Assembly: GCA_028697935.1 (NCBI GenBank)
Contig: JAQVEM010000023.1
Coordinates: 1-13,476, forward strand
Length of the DNA stretch: 13,476 bases
DNA from: Actinomycetota bacterium
Lineage (GTDB): Bacteria; Actinomycetota; Humimicrobiia; Humimicrobiales; Humimicrobiaceae
Direction of reading: 5' to 3'
Shown here: piece by piece, positions 7,845-13,476 of the stretch
How positions within the stretch are numbered: the stretch's first letter is position 1
How the letters are laid out: each line of letters begins with the position of its first letter
Program-made: the position numbers and the translations under genes
The notes under the pieces: generated by a model
What the model saw: only the letters and a program-made list of their open reading frames with translations
Told to the model about the DNA's origin: nothing
Database searches by the model: none

Positions 7845-7900
7845 TCTTAGATAGGTAAATACTGAAGAATAGTACCATCTAAGATTCTTAATATATAAGA
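7845..7900. promoter_or_regulatory. Inverted-repeat cluster upstream of the RACo gene
   Basis: TCTTAGAT (7845-7852), a single extra A, and GGTA (7854-7857) can pair with TACCATCTAAGA (7873-7884), giving 12 bp with one bulge around a 15-nt loop. A second pair, TCTTA (7886-7890) and TAAGA (7896-7900), follows directly. Four half-sites of the same word thus alternate in orientation. They lie 54-110 bp upstream of the TATAAT at 7954 and are not followed by a T-run, so a terminator is unlikely. An operator or a structured leader from an upstream promoter fits better. The regulator, if any, is unknown. Confidence 0.5.
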
Positions 7901-7953
7901 TTAAACATTAAAGTTTATATTGAAGTATTGGTATCTTTTCGTACATAAAAGCT

Positions 7954-7959
7954 TATAAT
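7954..7959 (+). promoter_or_regulatory. Probable -10 element close to the RACo start codon
   Basis: A consensus TATAAT ends 15 nt before the ATG at 7975. Transcription from it would start near 7966 and leave a leader of only about 9 nt, too short for a Shine-Dalgarno sequence; none is present. No good -35 exists at 16-18 nt spacing (the nearest, TTGGTA at 7928, is 20 nt away). The element may be real and give an almost leaderless mRNA, or be a chance AT-rich match. Confidence 0.4.
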
Positions 7960-7974
7960 GTTGCAAACTTAATA

Positions 7975-9909
7975 ATGAAAAACCAAAAAAAATATTTGAT
8001 TAAGTTCATTCCAGGTGACAGGTCAATTAAAGTATCTCCCCATTATAATTTACGCCAGGCAATACTTGACTGCGGAATTCATATTGATTCATCCTGTGGT
8101 GGTGTTGGAACATGTGGAAGATGTGTGGTCAGAATTAAAGAAGGGAAAGTTAAAACAAAAGATACAAAACTTATACCACCGGCCAGAAAAGAAAAAGGTT
8201 ATGTGCTATCGTGTCTCTCTAAAGTAGAAAGTAATTTGACTGTAGAGATTCCCCGACAGAGGAAAGAAAAGGCAAAAATAATTGAGAGTGGGCTTTCAGA
8301 AATAAAATCTAAAAAATACGCTGATATTAGCAGGGGCAAAATGTCCCGTGTCCATATAAAACCATGGGTGAAAAAGGCATTCATTGTTGTAGAAAAACCA
8401 TCACTGAGCTATGGAACCAGTGATTTATTCCGTTTAAAAAAAAGCATAAAGGAAAATTTAGGTATAAAAAACTGCACTGTTCCAATTCATGTAATAAGGA
8501 AACTACCCCGGGCTTTAAGAGAAAAAGACTGGGAGGTTACAGTTACAATTGATAGAGAAAACGGAACACTTATTGATATTGAACCTGGCAAAACAGGTGA
8601 TGAGTGTTACGGACTGGCCATTGACATAGGAACAACATCTCTGATTATTTATCTTGTTGACCTTAGAAATGGGGAAATAATTGATATAGAATCTGATTAT
8701 AATCCCCAGATAAAGTTTGGTGAAGATATAATAAACAGAATAATATATGCCAGCAAAAAAGGTGGGCTTGAAAAATTAAGAGAAGTAGTAGTGGATTCTA
8801 TTAATAACCTGATATGGAAATTGTTGTTAAATTCCCGTGTAGATACAAACGACATTGTTTCAATAATGATTGCAGGAAACTCTACTATGATGCATCTTTT
8901 TTATGGTGTCTCACCACGTTATATAAGAGAAGAACCCTATGTTACTGTAGCAAATAAATTTCCGTGCTCAACTGCTGGAGAGGTTGGTATAAAGCATATA
9001 AAAAATGCTTATATATACAGTATCCAGGGCGTGGCCAGTTATCTTGGTGGTGACATAACATCAGGTATTCTGGCAACCGGTATGTTTAATAAAAAAGAAC
9101 TATCTCTTTTTCTGGACCTTGGAACAAATGGTGAACTTGTAGTGGGTAATTCTGAATGGATGATAGGGGCTTCCTGTTCTGCAGGGCCTGCTTTTGAAGG
9201 TGGAGGAGTAAAATGTGGCATAAGAGCAGTGGATAGTGCTATTGAAAAAGTAACAATAGACCAGCAGACATACAAATGTCAGGTTGAAGTTATAGGAGGA
9301 GGTAAACCAGCTGGCATTTGTGGCTCCGGCCTGATTGATGTGATTGGTGAGATGTACCTTAAAGGAGTTATAGATAGAAAAGGCAGGTTTAACAGAGATA
9401 TAGGTAATAAATATCTCAAGTGCGAAGATGACGACTGCCGCTATATTCTTGTTGATAAAAAAGAAAGTATAAACGGAAAAGAAATATATATCAGCGAAGC
9501 TGATATTGATAATCTGATAAGAGCAAAAGCAGCAATTTATGCAGGGATAAAGACACTGCTTGAAGAAGTTGACCTGAGTGTATACGACCTTAAAAAAATA
9601 TATATAGCCGGTGGTCTGGGCAGGCATCTTAATATCAGGAATGCCATAGTTATTGGGATGCTTCCGGACATTGATATCGAAAAATATTTTTTTCTTGGAA
9701 ATACATCAGTTGTAGGAGCTTACCTCAGCCTGCTTTCGCAGGATAAATATAAACAGACTTCAAAAATTGCCAGACATATTACTTATATTGAATTGAGTGT
9801 TAATATGAAATTCATGGACAGATATGTTGCAGGTCTATTTTTACCATATACAGACATGAAAGACTTTCCTTCGGTTGAAGAGAGCCTGTATTTAGCAGGC
9901 AAAAAATAA
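7975..9909 (+). CDS. acsV: RACo-type reductive activator of corrinoid iron-sulfur protein
   Basis: This family uses ATP and low-potential electrons to reduce inactive Co(II) corrinoid back to Co(I) in the corrinoid iron-sulfur protein. The 644 residues match family length (about 630). A plant-type [2Fe-2S] ferredoxin domain occupies residues 1-95, with cysteines C41, C47, C50 and C80 in the C-x5-C-x2-C-x29-C pattern. A linker and middle domain follow. From about 212 comes an ASKHA-type ATPase domain: AIDIGTTS (215-222), AGNSTMMH (300-307), DLGTNGE (381-387), GICGSGLID (447-455) and IYIAGGLGRHLN. The conserved ending (YIELSVNMKFMDRYVAGLFLP, with FPSV) is typical. Homologues also serve methyltransferase corrinoid proteins, but the cooC, acsD and cooS neighbours point to the acetyl-CoA pathway. 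The ATG at 7975 is supported by the ferredoxin fold starting right after it, despite no ribosome-binding site. Confidence 0.9.
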   Translation: MKNQKKYLIKFIPGDRSIKVSPHYNLRQAILDCGIHIDSSCGGVGTCGRCVVRIKEGKVKTKDTKLIPPARKEKGYVLSCLSKVESNLTVEIPRQRKEKAKIIESGLSEIKSKKYADISRGKMSRVHIKPWVKKAFIVVEKPSLSYGTSDLFRLKKSIKENLGIKNCTVPIHVIRKLPRALREKDWEVTVTIDRENGTLIDIEPGKTGDECYGLAIDIGTTSLIIYLVDLRNGEIIDIESDYNPQIKFGEDIINRIIYASKKGGLEKLREVVVDSINNLIWKLLLNSRVDTNDIVSIMIAGNSTMMHLFYGVSPRYIREEPYVTVANKFPCSTAGEVGIKHIKNAYIYSIQGVASYLGGDITSGILATGMFNKKELSLFLDLGTNGELVVGNSEWMIGASCSAGPAFEGGGVKCGIRAVDSAIEKVTIDQQTYKCQVEVIGGGKPAGICGSGLIDVIGEMYLKGVIDRKGRFNRDIGNKYLKCEDDDCRYILVDKKESINGKEIYISEADIDNLIRAKAAIYAGIKTLLEEVDLSVYDLKKIYIAGGLGRHLNIRNAIVIGMLPDIDIEKYFFLGNTSVVGAYLSLLSQDKYKQTSKIARHITYIELSVNMKFMDRYVAGLFLPYTDMKDFPSVEESLYLAGKK

Positions 9910-10010
9910 AAAGATTAAAAGTATTTAAAAGAAATAAAAATATTTTAAAGAAATAAAAAATAACTGGAATAAAGATTCGCCGGGATAGAGATTCTGGCAA
10001 AAAATAAAAA
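9898..10010 (+). repeat. Exact 15-nt direct repeat flanking the RACo-cooC spacer
   Basis: GGCAAAAAATAAAAA occurs at 9898-9912, covering the last codons and stop of the RACo gene, and again exactly at 9996-10010 in the spacer. The coordinates given span both copies. The spacer may have grown by local duplication, although low complexity makes chance more likely than for a mixed-base repeat. Confidence 0.55.
9922..9959 (+). repeat. 19-nt tandem duplication in the RACo-cooC spacer
   Basis: Two adjacent 19-nt units, at 9922-9940 and 9941-9959, begin with TATTT and end with GAAATAAAAA. They differ at one position only (A at 9927, T at 9946). The duplication is noncoding and lies shortly after the RACo stop codon. 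It looks like recent slippage in A-rich DNA. Confidence 0.75.
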
Positions 10011-10046
10011 AATAAAAAATTCAAATAAAAGGTTCTGGTTTTAAAA

Positions 10047-10802
10047 ATGGGTATAAAAATTGCACTGGCCGGAAAAGGCGGGACAGGGAAAACTACCATA
10101 AGTGCTCTTATAATAAGAAGTATTATAGAACAAAAGAAAGGTGCAGTCCTTGCACTGGATGCTGACCCCAATTCTAATCTTAATGAGATTCTGGGAGTTA
10201 AAGTTACAGATACTGTTGGTATGATACGCGAAGATTTTAAGAAACAGGCACCACGTCTTGCAGGAGGCATTTACAAAGACCAGCTTGTGGAGATGAATGT
10301 CCATCAGGCTTTAGTTGAGGGAAAAGGATTTGACCTGCTTGTAATGGGCAGAGGAGAAGGGCCGGGCTGCTATTGCTATGCAAATAATCTTTTTAAAAAA
10401 TATATTGATATCCTGCAGGATAATTATAACTATGTGGTAATGGATAACGAAGCCGGTATGGAGCATTTAAGCCGTCGGACAACAAGTGATGTCGATTTTT
10501 TGCTTATAATTTCAGACCCTTCACCCAAAGGAATTCTTACTGCTTCGAGAATAAAAGAACTTTCGGAAGAGATGAATATAAAAGCCAGAAAAACATTTCT
10601 TATAATAAACAGGGTAAGAGGCAAGCTTGATGAAAGACTTAAAAATTATATAGGGGAAAAGAAGTTCGACTTATTAGATGTTATAGATGAGGATGAAAAT
10701 ATTTATGAAATGGATTTAAATAATAAGACTGTTTTTGATATTCCATCGAACAGCCCTGCTTTTAAAAAAGTAAGCAGCTTTATTAAAGAACTTGGAATTT
10801 AA
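10047..10802 (+). CDS. cooC: CooC-type nickel-insertion ATPase for CO dehydrogenase
   Basis: CooC is a cytoplasmic MinD/ParA-family ATPase that supports nickel loading into the C-cluster of CO dehydrogenase. The 251-residue protein has a deviant Walker A motif GKGGTGKT (9-16, with signature lysine K10 and K15), the switch aspartate in LDADPNSN (37-44), and a Walker-B-like strand VVMDNEAGMEH (130-140). The metal-binding pair C108-x-C110 (GCYCY) is present, at positions close to Cys112/Cys114 of the characterised Carboxydothermus CooC1. This argues for true CooC function over other ParA relatives. The start at 10047 is set by the conserved IKIALAGKGG strand; no Shine-Dalgarno sequence is seen. 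It lies 137 nt after the RACo gene, with no terminator or clear promoter between, so co-transcription is likely. Confidence 0.92.
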   Translation: MGIKIALAGKGGTGKTTISALIIRSIIEQKKGAVLALDADPNSNLNEILGVKVTDTVGMIREDFKKQAPRLAGGIYKDQLVEMNVHQALVEGKGFDLLVMGRGEGPGCYCYANNLFKKYIDILQDNYNYVVMDNEAGMEHLSRRTTSDVDFLLIISDPSPKGILTASRIKELSEEMNIKARKTFLIINRVRGKLDERLKNYIGEKKFDLLDVIDEDENIYEMDLNNKTVFDIPSNSPAFKKVSSFIKELGI

Positions 10803-10887
10803 TTGTGGAATTTTTGAAGATAATGTGCAGACAATATTTAAGTATGTGAATTTAGTTACAAAACAAACTGCATTTTTCTATTAAAAA

Positions 10888-10902
10888 ATGATAAAATATC
10901 AT
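10888..10902. promoter_or_regulatory. Palindrome overlapping a possible -10 of acsD
   Basis: ATGATA-AAA-TATCAT is a perfect 15-nt inverted repeat. Inside it, TGATAAAAT (10889-10897) resembles an extended -10 (TGn plus TAAAAT). A protein bound here would cover the promoter, so this is a candidate operator. The centre is odd (3 nt), unlike the even spacing of CRP/FNR/CooA sites. It lies about 100 nt before the TTG start of acsD. In AT-rich sequence a 6-bp-arm palindrome can occur by chance. Confidence 0.35.
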
Positions 10903-10985
10903 AATTATGTAAATATTTCCCCGGGTAGAAATTAAAGACCGAGATGATGTTAAAATTATAGAAAAGCAATTATTATAAGCTGTGC

Positions 10986-10994
10986 GAGGGGAGG
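10986..10994 (+). promoter_or_regulatory. Strong Shine-Dalgarno site fixing the acsD start
   Basis: GAGGGGAGG is the best ribosome-binding site in the window. It sits 5 nt before the TTG at 11000. It also lies inside the longer frame that opens with GTG at 10982, which has no such site, so it argues for TTG as the true start. Confidence 0.8.
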
Positions 10995-10999
10995 AAATT

Positions 11000-11941
11000 T
11001 TGGATTTTCAGATTCCGAAAAATACATATACTGGAAGTATTAATGTAGTAAGACTTGGAAAAGATAATACAGAAATTTTAATAGGGGGAGAGCGTGCTCT
11101 CCCCTTTTATGGTTTTGAGGGTGAATTACCAAATAAGCCTGTGGTTGCAATTGAGGTTTATGATAAAAAGCCTGATAATTGGCCTGAAATTATTAGAAAA
11201 TACTATGATGATGTTTTTGATGATCCTGTAAGGTGGGCAAAAAAAAGTATTGATGAATATGGTGCTGATGTTATTTGTCTGAAGCTAACGAGGATAGATC
11301 CTGAAAGTGACGATATAAGCCCGGAAGAAGCGGCAGATATTACTGTAAAAGTCAGGGAATCTATAACCAGACCCCTTATTGTATATGGAGCAGGCCCGAT
11401 GGAAAAAATTGCTGATGTAATGAAAAAAGTTTCGGAAAAAAATGCCGGAAGCAATATCCTTATGGGATGGGTTGAAGAAGATAACTATAAAACGATAGCA
11501 GCAGCAGCGATAGGTTACAATAATAATGTGATTGCGTTAAATCCGCTTGATGTCAATATTGCGAAGCAGATAAATATACTGCTTACACAGCTGGGGCTAC
11601 CTGCTGATAGAATAGTAATGGACCCTTCAACTTCCGGTGTTGGTTATGGGATAGAATATTGCTATTCTGCAATGGAGAGGTTAAAGATCGCTGCTCTTAT
11701 GCAGGATGACAAAATGACACAGATGCCGATTATTACAAATATTGCTCCAGAAGTCTGGAAAATAAAAGAAGTAAGGGAGAGCGAAGAAGCATATCCTGAG
11801 TGGGGTAGCCATGAGGAAAGAGCAATAAACTGGGAAACCATTTCATGTATGAGCATGCTGCTCGCAGGTGCAAATATTCTTGTTATGAGACATCCAAAAG
11901 CAGTAAGTCTGATTAAAGACGCTATTAAGGATTTAATGTAA
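11000..11941 (+). CDS. acsD: Corrinoid iron-sulfur protein small subunit (AcsD/CdhD-type delta subunit)
   Basis: This is the small subunit of the corrinoid iron-sulfur protein, the TIM-barrel partner of AcsC that helps carry the methyl group from methyltetrahydrofolate to acetyl-CoA synthase. From the TTG start it has 313 residues, close to the family's usual 310-325. Conserved blocks are EYGADVICLKL, PLIVYGAGPMEK, NPLDVNIAKQINILL (about 181-195), MDPSTSGVGYGIEY (207-220) and the C-terminal ILVMRHPKAV. Alternative start: the frame also opens at GTG 10982, adding RGEEI, but the ribosome site lies inside that stretch. It follows cooC after about 200 nt, with a possible promoter and palindrome at 10888-10902, so it may have its own transcription start. 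The partner acsC is not in the window. Confidence 0.92.
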   Translation: MDFQIPKNTYTGSINVVRLGKDNTEILIGGERALPFYGFEGELPNKPVVAIEVYDKKPDNWPEIIRKYYDDVFDDPVRWAKKSIDEYGADVICLKLTRIDPESDDISPEEAADITVKVRESITRPLIVYGAGPMEKIADVMKKVSEKNAGSNILMGWVEEDNYKTIAAAAIGYNNNVIALNPLDVNIAKQINILLTQLGLPADRIVMDPSTSGVGYGIEYCYSAMERLKIAALMQDDKMTQMPIITNIAPEVWKIKEVRESEEAYPEWGSHEERAINWETISCMSMLLAGANILVMRHPKAVSLIKDAIKDLM

Positions 11942-12058
11942 GTTATAATAGAGATTTCTAGTTTCTTTTTTACCGGCCCGGGTATAGACCAATTATTGAG
12001 GATAGAGAATATATGGAGAATTGTTTAATCTGGTTTCAAGATATTAGAATAACATGAA

Positions 12059-12094
12059 GTAATCAATAGAATAATTGATTACGGGATTAATTAC
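12059..12094. promoter_or_regulatory. Inverted repeat plus third half-site upstream of cooS
   Basis: GTAATCAAT (12059-12067) and ATTGATTAC (12074-12082) form a perfect 9-bp inverted repeat around AGAATA. A third copy, ATTAATTAC (12086-12094, one mismatch), follows 12 nt after the second. There is no T-run, so a terminator is unlikely. The array lies about 90-125 nt before the cooS ATG in a 241-nt spacer. A regulator-binding site or a structured leader element is the best reading. Confidence 0.45.
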
Positions 12095-12162
12095 AGGGGT
12101 TCTATAGATGGTTGTTAGATTGAAAATTAATAAGCTAAAAAATAAGATTTATAAGCCATAAG

Positions 12163-12171
12163 AAGGTGGTG
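12163..12171 (+). promoter_or_regulatory. Shine-Dalgarno site of cooS
   Basis: AAGGTGGTG differs by one base from AAGGAGGTG and ends 11 nt before the ATG at 12183. No alternative start lies closer in frame, and the protein from 12183 fits the CO dehydrogenase family. Confidence 0.6.
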
Positions 12172-12182
12172 TTATAAACAGG

Positions 12183-13476
12183 ATGAATAATAATAATGAT
12201 AATACTAATTTCAGCTCGTATAAAGATATAACAGTAGATAAGGCAGTTGCTGAAATTCTTAGAGAATCACAGGGCAGACTATCTACAGCATTTGACAGAG
12301 CATTAGCAATGAAATGCTGCCCGATAGGTTCTGGAATTTCTGGAATCTGCTGTAAAAACTGTTCAATGGGCCCCTGCAGGGTAAGAGAAGATACGGTTGG
12401 TCTGTGTGGAGCAACACTGGGAACTATTACAGCAAGAAATCTTGCCCGTCAGATTGCTGCAGGTGCAGCAGCACATTCTGACCACGGAAGAGACCTTGCT
12501 CACCTTCTCGGTCTGGCTGCTGAAGGGAAAGCTCCAGGCATAGAAATCAGAGATGAGCTGAAGTTAATGAAGTTTGCAAAAAATCTCGGGATTGAAATAG
12601 GGGACAGGGATATAAAAGAAATTGCTTTAGAGGCTTCAGAAAAGGCTCTTTCATTATTTGGCCAGCAGCATGGAGAAATTGGTTTAATAAAGATGGCTCC
12701 CGCAAGAAGACAGGAAATATGGAGAAAGAACAATGTGGTTCCGAGAGGTGTGGATAGAGAAATAGTAGAAATTATGCATAGAACGCATATGGGTGTTGAC
12801 CAGGAGCCAGAGCATATACTTGACCAGGCTGTAAGGTGCGCGCTGGCTGATGGATGGGGTGGTTCTATGATGGCAACCGAAATAACAGATATATTGTTTA
12901 GCACGCCGGAAGCGCTCAGAGCAAAAACAAACCTGGGGATGCTTCGAGAAGATGAGGTAAACATTGTAATCCACGGCCATGAACCTACGCTGTCTGAAAT
13001 TATTGTTGAGTATTCAAATGATAATGAATTAATTGAATATGCAAAAAGCAAAGGTGCAAAAGGCATAAATATAGTGGGTATATGCTGTACTGCTAATGAA
13101 ATATTAATGAGACAGGGAATAGCCCCTATCGGGAATTTTCTATCACAGGAAGCTGCAATAATGACCGGAGCGATAGAATTAATGGTTGTTGATATACAGT
13201 GTATAATGCAGGCGCTCGGCAGGCTAACACAGAATTATCATACAAAACTTGTCACAACTTCACCTAAATGTAAGATTCCAGGTGCGATTCATATGGAATT
13301 CAGGGATGTTAATGGTCCGGAACTCGCAAAGGAAATAATTAAAATGGCAATAGATAATTTCCCTGAAAGAAAGGGTAAAGTCCACATACCGGATGTGTCT
13401 GCTGACCTGGTGGCAGGATTTTCTCATGAATATATAAGGTACATGCTGGGAGGCAGATTCAGGGAATCTTTAAGAC
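12183..13476 (+). CDS. cooS: Ni-dependent CO dehydrogenase catalytic subunit CooS/AcsA (5' part, runs off the window)
   Basis: This enzyme interconverts CO and CO2. Beside acsD it most likely supplies CO to acetyl-CoA synthase. The frame stays open from the ATG at 12183 to the window end, giving 431 of roughly 640 expected residues. Iron-sulfur ligands are visible: C57, C60, C65 and C75 fit the B-cluster, and C46 with C56 (or neighbouring C45) fit the D-cluster shared between subunits. For the C-cluster, HGHEP (H264-H266) matches the conserved His261 region of Carboxydothermus CooSII, GICC (C301/C302) matches Cys295, and VVDIQC (C340) matches Cys333. The remaining C-cluster cysteines lie beyond the edge. 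The C65-C75 gap is four residues shorter than in CooSII, and the C46-C56 gap is two longer, marking a variant subgroup. It is 241 nt downstream of acsD. Confidence 0.95.
   Translation, partial: MNNNNDNTNFSSYKDITVDKAVAEILRESQGRLSTAFDRALAMKCCPIGSGISGICCKNCSMGPCRVREDTVGLCGATLGTITARNLARQIAAGAAAHSDHGRDLAHLLGLAAEGKAPGIEIRDELKLMKFAKNLGIEIGDRDIKEIALEASEKALSLFGQQHGEIGLIKMAPARRQEIWRKNNVVPRGVDREIVEIMHRTHMGVDQEPEHILDQAVRCALADGWGGSMMATEITDILFSTPEALRAKTNLGMLREDEVNIVIHGHEPTLSEIIVEYSNDNELIEYAKSKGAKGINIVGICCTANEILMRQGIAPIGNFLSQEAAIMTGAIELMVVDIQCIMQALGRLTQNYHTKLVTTSPKCKIPGAIHMEFRDVNGPELAKEIIKMAIDNFPERKGKVHIPDVSADLVAGFSHEYIRYMLGGRFRESLR

Noticed and set aside
7845..7884. Cobalamin riboswitch or T-box before the corrinoid-activator gene
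   Set aside because: The stem is real, but no B12-box or T-box core sequence is present in the spacer, so a known riboswitch class cannot be claimed.
9100..9627. Minus-strand open frame of 175 codons opposite the RACo gene
   Set aside because: The sense strand encodes invariant ATPase motifs over this stretch, and the antisense product has no protein-like features.
11950..11970. TAGA-GATT-TCTA hairpin followed by a T-run after acsD, as a terminator
   Set aside because: The stem is only 4 bp and weak, so a functional terminator cannot be supported.
12059..12082. Inverted repeat before cooS as an FNR/CooA-type site
   Set aside because: The half-sites are oriented outward relative to the TTGAT-N4-ATCAA consensus, so the known family match fails and only an unnamed operator can be proposed.
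12500..13066. Minus-strand open frame of 188 codons opposite cooS
   Set aside because: It lies wholly antisense to a clearly conserved CO dehydrogenase frame, has no ribosome site and no recognisable domain, and is the usual shadow of codon bias.

Overview
The window is AT-rich throughout, and its intergenic stretches are mostly A/T. It uses the standard bacterial code and encodes a strictly anaerobic style of carbon metabolism. The genes suggest a low-GC anaerobic bacterium carrying the Wood-Ljungdahl (reductive acetyl-CoA) pathway. The convergent holA/rpsT pair near lepA is an arrangement known from Gram-positive-type lineages (Firmicutes, Actinobacteriota and relatives). I cannot assign a phylum from the sequence alone.

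Left half (1-6601): the C-terminal tail of an unidentified membrane protein runs in from the left edge (1-120). It is followed by an MFS transporter (239-1465), DNA polymerase III delta subunit holA (1574-2602), ribosomal protein S20 rpsT on the minus strand (2589-2858, tail-to-tail with holA and overlapping it by 14 bp), the lipid II flippase murJ (start probably 3023, to 4597), and elongation factor 4 lepA (4790-6601). rpsT and murJ are divergent, and each has an extended -10 promoter motif in the shared spacer.

Middle (6602-7974): a 393-nt AT-rich gap with no gene I can support leads to a small lipoprotein (6995-7555) carrying a five-unit TEEA-type acidic repeat. A good intrinsic terminator (7659-7703) closes that unit. 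The following spacer holds a notable cluster of inverted TCTTA/TAAGA half-sites, then a TATAAT close to the next start codon.

Right half (7975 to the edge): four genes in one direction for carbonyl-branch C1 chemistry. They are a RACo-type reductive activator of corrinoid protein (7975-9909), the CooC nickel-insertion ATPase (10047-10802), the small subunit of the corrinoid iron-sulfur protein AcsD (TTG start at 11000, to 11941), and the carbon monoxide dehydrogenase catalytic subunit CooS/AcsA (12183 to beyond the window end). Together CODH makes or oxidises CO, CooC matures its Ni-Fe-S C-cluster, AcsD is half of the methyl-carrying corrinoid protein, and RACo re-reduces that corrinoid when it falls to Co(II). 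The acetyl-CoA synthase (acsB), the large corrinoid subunit (acsC) and the methyltransferase (acsE) are not in view; I infer that they lie to the right.

The coding content is recognisable and I see no undescribed gene system. The least explained signals are in the spacers of the Wood-Ljungdahl cluster: inverted repeats ahead of the RACo gene, acsD and cooS, short words shared between spacers, and a 19-nt tandem duplication.
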